DNA from: Lepidodermella squamata
Lineage: Eukaryota; Gastrotricha
DNA: 64,000 bases
NCBI GenBank assembly: GCA_047495785.1
Contig: JBLDXI010000054.1
Location: 558,001-622,000, forward strand
Direction: 5' to 3'
The translations under genes were made by a program, and so were the position numbers. Numbering within the stretch: position 1 is the stretch's first letter; every line of letters starts with the position of its first letter. The notes under the pieces are model-generated. The model was not told the DNA's origin. It saw only the letters and a list, made by a program, of their open reading frames with translations, and ran no database searches. This document shows, in pieces, positions 56,877-64,000 of the stretch.

Positions 56877-59800
56877 ATGCCAAAAGTCTTCGAACGCAAT
56901 CAGGTCGAGATTTTGTGCGAATACCTGGAGAAGTGGCAGAACCTGAAGCGTGAAGGCTCAACGAATTGTCCTTCGATCAGATCGATTGCTGAAGTGGCAG
57001 CGGAGAGCATCGGCGAAACGCCAGCTCGCGTCTACACCTGGATTAAAAAATACAAAAGCGCTGATCTAGCAGAGCTTAAATTGAAGCCACACAGAATGCT
57101 GTCAACAGTGCAAAACGACATTTTGAACAAGTTTTATTTGATGAACGCTTATCCTACAGTTGAGGAGATCGAACGATTATCGCGGGAAGTTGGACTGCCA
57201 GCATACCGAGTGAGATACTGGATTTACCATCGCCGTACAAAAGACAATTCCACAACACCGAGGTTTCCGCTATCTGAGGAACATAATACGCTACTCAATA
57301 AGGTATTTCACTTCTTATTCCTAATAAGCTAATTTGTGAAATTGCGTCAAAGGAATTCGAGGCAAATATCTCTCCAAGTGCTGAACGGAAATCCCAGCTC
57401 GCTGAATTGATTTGTCGTCCAAGGTCTTTCATAGTTGATTGGTTTAAGCTAAAACGCTCCGCGGAGGGGATTAAACTGAAAGACCCAGCTCTCCGTGAAA
57501 AGGTAACTTTCAGTTTCAATCAAAAGTCTTAAATATGTCATTGTTGGAATACTGTTATGTCATTACCTAATCATTGAATTTTGTATCAAATTATTCCCAT
57601 CAGGTTTTAGTCCTTAAACCTTTCACGGCGGGAAGGACGATTTCGGAATTTCGGCTTTGCTAATTCACAGTTCCATCAATTTAATTTAATTTAATTTAAT
57701 TCTTTCATCACAATTGGCAAAATACTACTTTCGGATGTTGCCTGCAAGAATCTGAAAGCCAAATTTCGTTATCTCTTCCCCTCTTGAAGTAATTTCAATT
57801 TTAAAATTTCAAATCGATGCATGCTTTTCTTATTTTTTTCAATCCAGCTTTTTGTGCTAGTAAAGTGCTAGCTCAATGTAAAAAGGTTAATGATGAGGGA
57901 TAATCGAATTTAGAGGTTAAACCAACTCTCCCAAAACGCCCTCCCTTAATAAGGAAGGGCCTGGGCCCCACCCTCCAATAAACCGCAGGTTTAATCAATG
58001 GCAGCCAGCGAATCATCGATATTTACCCAGGAGTTGATTCTGTGATTCTATGGGTGATGGGTGGGGACTGACGAATTAAATATAGTTTTTAAAGCGACTG
58101 ATGCATATAACCGCGGCGTTACGCTGCGCTATTTAGCTGCGGTGGCTAACTATCATGCGAAAATCGCCTTTTAATTATTCGCGTTTTTCTATTACACATC
58201 GACTCCTGGAGAAGCGAGCGCCGGAAATATGGATTCAAATAAGGTAGGAATGATGCTCATATGTCGTTATTAACTGAAGAGCAACTGTTGGACTAATAAC
58301 TTTTGGAGAATCTCCCGAATATTACCAATCCCGTTCGACTTTCAATGTAAGACCGCCAGAACTAATGGTTTTCAAAAAATATTCGACAAGTTCAACATTA
58401 TCAATTTTACTTTCACTGGCCAACATTCCATATGAGCTTTGTCATTCGCCTACTGTTCATCTCATTCTCCAGGTGGCAAGTAGTCTGAACTCAGGTGTAT
58501 CAGTTATCACACCTTTCGACTTTTTTCTCCGACATGAGAACAGACGAGAAAACGGCAAGACCCCGCAATCAGCGGATCCACCAAAATGTACTTCTATAAA
58601 TTCTGCCAAGTAAAAAAACAAAATCTATTCTTCACGTTTCCAGAAATACTGTCTTCTGGTAGCTATTATATAAAACGATGTAAAGCGATAAAGCGATTAA
58701 GCGTTTGTTGCGCGAGTTTACATCTTTAAGAAAATGGAAGTAAGCAACGATCTATCAAATTGTGAGCAAGCTCGAGTGACAGTGACAGGTGACAGTTATA
58801 ATCATAACTTAGTGGAACCACCTAATCTACAATATTGCTATTGACTAGGCTAACATATACTGAAGCAAGTTACTGGGTAGATTCATCCACAAGTTATTCA
58901 TCCAAATTGTGAAGGACGTAACCTCGCTTTATATACTTTACTTACGCTTTACTATTGATGTAAAAACGGCGCCCGGCCGCCGGAAAATTTGGAGAAAACC
59001 AATAGTTGTCTTTTTCAAGGAAATAACGTTTCAGACGCAGAATTGGAATTGGTTGTCTCGCTTCAATCACTTCAGCTTCAATTTTGCGAGGTTACCTCTT
59101 AAAACTTGAAAGTAGGCAAGGATGTTTGTGTTATATGCCAACGTACGCACAGAAAACGACACCTGAAAGTGTACAATAATCAGCTCGCGCAAGCCTTCGA
59201 AACTCGGTTAAAATGTCGTTGCCAGTTGCATAACACGGGACAATCCTTTGATGCGCACCGCCTAATCTTGAAGACTTCCTAAGCCTTGACCTGTCACCTG
59301 TTTTTGCAATTTTAACGACGACTAAAAACCTAATACGCTTTGTGCTATATTACTCTTCTATTACACATCGATTCCTGCAGAAGCAAACAGCTTATGGATC
59401 CAAATGAGATAGGACTGATGCTCAACATGCAATTATTCACTGAGGAGCAACTGCAACCTATGCGCGAATCCCGCGAATATAACCGATTCTGTCAAACTAC
59501 CGGAGCAATTGAAATATTCAATGTAAGACCGCCAGAACTAATGTCTTTCGAAAATGTTTTCGAAAAGCTCATCCTCATCAATTATCCTTTCGCCGGTCAT
59601 CATCATCATCCCATATGAGCTTTGTCATTCGCCTACTGTTCAGCTGCTGCCCCGATTATGGCAACTAACACTTTTCTCCGACATGACTGACGAAAAAACG
59701 GCAAGTCCTTGTAATCAGCGGATGCACCAAAACTGTGCATGCTACGACTTACGTCAATGAAAAAACCATCCGCATCAAGTTTGCAGAAAAAGACTTCTTT

Positions 59801-62800
59801 CGGTATCTATCATTATATATTATAGCCCTTATCGCCTGTTCTCGACTTCATTATGCCCCAATCAGGGCAGGCAATGAGCTGAATCTACGACATGAATAAA
59901 CCAATAACTGTAATATCAATTGCAGCAATTAAGCCTTAAGCAATTAAGCAATTAAGCGTTAATTAAGCCTTTGATGTGCAGGGTTATATCTTTATGAAAA
60001 TTAGAGTAAGCAATGATTTATCGTGAGCCTCCCTCCCCGAGGAGGGAGGCCAAATTGTGAGCAAGCTCGGGTGACAGTGGCCAAGGCCAAAACGCGATCA
60101 GTACATCTCTATTATTAGTGATGCGCGCAGTACTGGCCCTATATTAGTGATTGCGCAGCTAAAAATAGTAACACATTGACCTACTTTAAATTGGGTCATG
60201 TCCCCAGAAAAGTAGGACAAATGCAGTTTTTTGCCAATTTCTTCAAACTGGTCCGGCGAAAACAGCTGGAAAATCTTTTATAAGCTATTCTCGTCAAGGG
60301 CTATCGATTGATATAACTTGCAAGGTAATCGGATTAAAAACCCTGCCCTTTTGGGATTTGGGGGTGCTTACATATAACTAATGTGGAAAGGGGGAAAGGG
60401 CGCGGAAAATGGCAATGGGGTGGGAACTTTCGTTCCTATCGGAACAAAGGTGCGCCTAAACATTGAAAGGGACTAACTTTGCTAGCGCGAAAAGTTTCTG
60501 ATCAGCCCCTTTTTAGATGTTCAGGCCACAGGGCCTTTTCCATACCCACCCCGTCGCCCCTCCCTATAGGAAGGGGCATCTCAACCCCCTCTCCATAAAT
60601 TTGATTGAGTTTGTTTGGTTGGCTCGAGGTTTGAAGCATTTGATTTAAAAATCAGGGGGCTTAGAATATCTCCCAAAATCTGCTGGGCTATCGCAATCCG
60701 ACATTCGGCGATTAATGTGCAAGAAAATAAAAAAAAATAAAAAAGTAAAAATGTGTGTAGGCTGCAGGATTTGAACCCTCTTTCATTCGTTCCACATACT
60801 CATACTCATACTCATACTCTTTATTTATGCAAGTTGCCTTTCGACATTAAGCATTTGGTATCAGACATCATCACAAGGCTTATGAGTCAACTATTCCCAT
60901 GGTTGATGGTCGAACCATGGTCCCCAGGCTTTGCGTACTGAGTAGCCATATCTTGATTGCCGGTGAATGGCGTCCTACACCGGGAGGGAGGAAACCGCGG
61001 TCTCGGGTGGATTTGCTTGGCAGTGTTACCAGCAGGTACGCACTCGAGGATTGTGCCCTTGGCTCCGTAGTCGGCGACACGTCTTCCTGTCAGCTTGATT
61101 TACGGTCCCAGAAACGCCGCATTCAATGCGTAGAAGAATGATTGGTGTTTCGGTTCTGGGGATTGAACCCGTGCCTCTTCGCCGCCAGTGAGGTGCTTGG
61201 ACCGCTCGACCACTTGCTCCCCCTTGCAGCCTTTTTTCCCGGTACGCCACCGACGCTGTTAGGCTAAGCTTGGCGCCTTCCTCCTACTTGAAGATCAACA
61301 GCTCTTTCGCGCTTCCCGTCTCTTGAAACTAACAACTTCAACAGATAATTATCGTCCCTTGCTCACATTCAAACCCCAGGAAATAGAGGCCTCTCCCCCA
61401 CGCTAGGGGGAGAGGCAGCTGAGGTTTGCATAGTACTTTCATTATTATTAGTGGTAGCGCGCACCACTTGACCTATATTAGTGAAGTCAATGACGTAGTT
61501 TTTGCAGTAGCTGGTAACGATTGGATGAATCATCAGATCGATGAATCATCAGTGATTTATCGATTTTAAATTGTGAAAAATCAGCCGATCATCCAAATCG
61601 ATTGAAAAATATTTTACGTTTTATCGAAACGATTTTCTATCGAATGACACCTCACGTGACTTTATACCTGTTACAGGTGTTTCCCTCGAGTTTTCGCGGG
61701 GGTGAAATCCATCATACTACGAGTTATGAGCATCGGGTTCATACTGGCGTATTGTTAGTTTCTAATTTGGCACAGTCCGTGCCGGAAATTAGTCGCGCCA
61801 CGCATCGAGTAAAACAAAGTCATGGGTGTTTTCCCTGGTCTATCCGACTTCACAGGCGTGCCCGGCAGGGTCTAATTGACTGCCCAATACGTGTTTTCGA
61901 AATTCCACGAAAGACTGACAGCACAATAGCCTGGCTGACGATTTCTATGAATTCATCCGAGTGAATCTATATTTGGAAAAATAGCGGGATTGAAAATTTC
62001 AGTGAAATCAGTAACTGGTGGGAAACATGCGCATCAGGCCTAAGAATAGCATGTGGTTGCCGATTTTCCGATTCCTTCCTTAATTTGCTGGAAATTTTAA
62101 AAATTCGATTTTTTCCTTGGCTGAAAAAAAAATCCGCCGTGAAAAGGTTAAGTTAAAGACGCAGCCTCGCATTATTAGAATTTATATAATTAACTTCCGC
62201 AGTGAGATCTCGCGACATTGTTTTTTGGATAAGAATTGGGTATTTTCGTTGCTTTCTTGGAAATGACTTGAAAATTTCAGGATGATTGGGGTCGATTTGA
62301 TTTATTCAGTAAATCACCGGTCTTTGTAAATCAATCAGTTCAGATCAAATCCCAAAAAATCCATGGTAAATCAATAAAGTCAAATCATCAGGCCAATTTG
62401 AATCAATTCAAATCTTTCGCATTGGGTAACATGGGCATCATGGTGGATTTCTGGCGATTTTTTTAAATTGTAAAGCTTTTTTGGCAGAATGAGTCTAAAA
62501 GGGGGTGAATAGCTAGGCTTGGCTAGGCTAGGCTAAACTAGGCTAGTGTTTTCAAGGCAAATGATGTTTAGTTACAGGGGGAATTCAGAGAGTTCAGTTA
62601 TTATTAAATCAGCAGCAGGGCGCGAAGTACGGGGGAATGAGGCGTATCGCACCACCCAGCTCGGCAACCCAAAGAAGGTAAACCCCCAAAAAAACCACAG
62701 GAGGGGGACCATTTGGTCATAAAATTAGGGGCTGAAATACCCCCCAGTTCGGGGATCCTACTTCGCGCACTGATCAGCAGTAAATCAGGTGGGCTAAATT

Positions 62801-63742
62801 TCAATCAAATCAAATCATCCTGAAATTTTCTAAATTAAATCATCCACAAATCAAACTATCAAAAGTGGCTTAAATCAAATCAAATCAAATCAAAGTTTCT
62901 TGTTCTTGGTGAAGTATGCGTTTTAAAATAATTATTTTGAAAATTTAGCAGTTGAAAGAGGTTCTATAGCAGCTCAAACTTGGAAGTTTTCGCTTGTACT
63001 AGTACCACGTTTGAAACTGCATGATTAAGGGACATCGGGCGTTCGAATTTTTTGTTTCGAACTATTACTTCAGCCATAAGGGCCGAATTCCGACACCATT
63101 CCGATTCGTCTAATCATCTCAATTTAAGATTCGACAGCTGGATGACCGCGATTCACCGCCTTCAAATAGCATACTATATTTCGAGGATTGGCAGCTGGAA
63201 ATTCTTCGGAAGGAGATCGCGAAGCCGACCCGACTCCATGCGAAGCGAATTTTAGGAATTGCCGAAGCAGTGAAAACTACCCCAAAACGAGTGCGAATGT
63301 GGTTAAACAATCATCGCGACCAACCTCGAAAGGAGAGAAACATGATCAGATTATCACCTACTCAACTCGAGGCATTGAAGACGTCATTCGCTCGTGATAT
63401 GTCACCGAAACCCACGGGCATTATGAGACTTGCCAATTTGACTGGCTTACTACCGAATAAGGTCCGTAATTGGTTCTACGCTCGTCGTTCTAAGCTCTCA
63501 CTCTGTCCTGAAAGAATCACTCAGAAACATCGACAACTCCTGGAGAAAGTGAGTAGATTTGATAGAGTCATCACGCAACCTATGCTTTTCAGGAATATAC
63601 AGTTAACATATCCCCGAGTATATTTCGGAGAGATGAACTGGCCAAGCTGATTGGATGCTCTAGGGAACAGCTATCCACCTGGTTCTATCGACAACGTCGA
63701 GCAGCTGTCGTTCGAGTGAGAAACAAATTGGATTCCGATGAG
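56877..63742 (+). CDS. Multi-homeodomain gene 4 (at least six repeats, partial)
   Basis: Exons 56877-57302, 57353-57502, 63129-63548 and 63593-63742, phase 0, give 382 residues so far. The expected final exon (repeat 8 type) would lie beyond the window. The start is ATG 56,877 before repeat 1 (FERNQVEIL...RVYTWIKK). Next are repeat 2 (RVRYWIYHRR), split repeat 3 (FIVDWFKLKR), repeat 4 (FEDWQLEIL...RVRMWLNNH), repeat 5 (KVRNWFYARR) and a split repeat (QLSTWFYRQR). Intron 2 is 5.6 kb instead of the usual 50-170 bp, because the right copy of the 4-kb repeat and its flanks lie inside it. Joining exons 2 and 3 across that intron is an inference from matching phase and order. The alternative is two separate broken genes. 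Confidence 0.6.
57503..57840. other. Start of the enlarged intron 2 of homeodomain gene 4
   Basis: Contains a (TTTAA)n run at about 57,680-57,700 and a stretch resembling, inverted, 62,128-62,150. No ORF. Confidence 0.4.
58190..58620 (+). pseudogene. Decayed duplicate of the small repeat-borne ORF
   Basis: Shares TTACACATCGACTCCTG-, GTAAGACCGCCAGAACTAATG- and CATATGAGCTTTGTCATTCG-type stretches with 59,360-59,640, but has stops and indels in the homologous frame. It shows that the segment was duplicated within the repeat. Confidence 0.55.
59395..59618 (+). CDS. Small conserved ORF in the repeat block (right copy)
   Basis: About 74 residues starting MDPNEIGLMLNMQLFTEEQL and ending HHHHP-I; the frame extends upstream without a clear start. 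It is almost identical to the left-copy frame at 3791-4030. No domain recognised. Most differences between the copies are conservative or silent by eye, but the sample is too small to prove selection. Confidence 0.35.
60796..61228 (-). mobile_element. tRNA-derived SINE (Ser-like head) with (GAGTAT)n tail
   Basis: On the minus strand there is an A box (AGTGGTCGAGCGG, 61,202-61,214) and a B box (GGGTTCAATCCCC, 61,158-61,170) with tRNA-Ser-like spacing and a long variable region. A body of about 330 bp follows, then a tail of GAGTAT repeats at 60,797-60,822. It is inserted inside the older tRNA-like unit of the right repeat copy, whose B box is at 60,768-60,778 and whose A-box side resumes at about 61,240. 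Confidence 0.7.
61807..63128. other. Rest of intron 2 of homeodomain gene 4
   Basis: AT-rich with simple repeats: GGCTA-type repeats at 62,512-62,545 and AAATC pentamers at 62,870-62,895. A patch at 62,600-62,780 is GC-richer. No ORF with support. Confidence 0.45.
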
Positions 63743-64000
63743 GTTTGTTTTAGCTATAGCGTCTTAACCGTCTAAGTCCGGCTGGTGTATGTGTAAGTCG
63801 CTTGGTGTTTTGGAAAGTTTCAAAAAAATGCCAAAAATGTGTGTTACTATTGTAACTTTAAAAAATGCTTGCGTTAACACAAGTCTTGAAATATTTTCAC
63901 CAATTTTTTTCATTTTGACCAAAAATGCCATTTTTACATGCCGAAACACAAGTGATTCGATAGATAGCCGAATTTTTCGCTTGTCGAAACACAAGTGATC
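63743..64000. other. Right edge, probable intron of homeodomain gene 4
   Basis: A short AACACAAGT-type word recurs (63,877; 63,945; 63,989). No exon seen before the window ends. Confidence 0.35.

Larger units (their letters stand above)
57841..61806 (+). mobile_element. Right copy of the approximately 4-kb repeat
   Basis: Matches the left copy (1366-11,554) in opposite orientation. Its outer ends are CAGCTTTTTGTGC at 57,844 and GGCGCGCCACGC-like sequence at about 61,803. ATC lies on both sides (the same triplet as GAT at the left copy). Inside are the small conserved ORF (59,395-59,618), a decayed tandem relative of that segment (58,190-58,620), the GC-rich foldback words at 61,390-61,420, and a tRNA-like unit broken by a SINE at 60.8-61.23 kb. 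Lacking the LINE insertions of the left copy, it shows the ancestral layout. Confidence 0.7.

Noticed and set aside
1366-61806. A giant transposon with 4-kb inverted ends enclosing both gene clusters
   Set aside because: Each arm has its own GAT borders inside a different host intron, so two separate insertions explain the pattern better.
57841-61806. Helitron identity for the 4-kb repeat
   Set aside because: Ends do not read TC and CTRR with a hairpin, and the GAT borders argue against insertion between A and T without duplication.
61602-61964. Plus-strand ORF of 120 codons
   Set aside because: Crosses the end of the repeat copy into intron sequence, and the left copy does not keep the frame.
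1-64000. CRISPR array or bacterial operons
   Set aside because: Spliced genes, animal domains and LINEs show eukaryotic DNA; no regularly spaced repeat array exists.

Overview
This window is animal nuclear DNA. Genes are split by short introns (about 50-150 bp) with GT/AG borders. Encoded proteins carry laminin-G (ConA-like lectin), EGF-like and homeodomain repeats. Non-LTR retrotransposons, tRNA-derived SINEs and cut-and-paste transposons make up much of the rest. A short (CCCTAA)n tract at 28.28 kb matches the TTAGGG telomere unit, which argues weakly against most arthropods and chromadorean nematodes. I cannot name the species or phylum. All exon models below were built by eye and checked by phase arithmetic.

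Layout. (1) From 0 to 50 kb on the minus strand lies a tandem family of secreted lectin-like genes. A full copy has eight exons: signal peptide + LamG, a Cys-containing linker, EGF, a second LamG, a second linker, EGF, EGF, and a Cys-rich tail. Three copies are intact (23.0-25.7, 26.7-29.6 and 45.6-50.0 kb, 613-617 codons). One is a short single-LamG version (18.5-19.8 kb, 335 codons). One has intact downstream exons, but its first exon is split by a 7.56-kb DNA transposon (30.7-40.7 kb). One is a pseudogene with a 7-nt frameshift and a large insertion (0.2-11.9 kb). (2) From 43.1 kb to the right end, on the plus strand, is a cluster of genes built almost wholly from tandem divergent homeodomains. 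They have five, nine, five-and-a-fraction and at least six repeats, plus remnants at 44.6-45.1 and 15.8-16.3 kb. The repeats I inspected lack the usual recognition-helix Asn51, and every split homeodomain ends in an exon of exactly 150 nt.

Mobile DNA. A CACTA/EnSpm-like element (33,125-40,687) looks complete. It has matching termini, subterminal repeats, a four-exon TNP2-type transposase, a BEN-like protein gene and a small third gene. A separate repeat of about 3.5-4 kb occurs twice in opposite orientation: in an intron of the lectin pseudogene and in an intron of the last homeodomain gene. Both copies are bordered by GAT/ATC. The left copy was later hit by a CR1/Jockey-like LINE and by a 4.5-kb R1/Jockey-type LINE whose two ORFs are fused in frame. 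Four more truncated pieces of R1-type LINEs, a REL-endonuclease LINE tail, foldback/MITE elements and several tRNA-derived SINEs are also present.

The lectin-like proteins are probably extracellular or cell-surface. The homeodomain proteins are probably nuclear. Nothing in the sequence ties the two clusters functionally. Both are fast-evolving tandem arrays in a transposon-rich neighbourhood.
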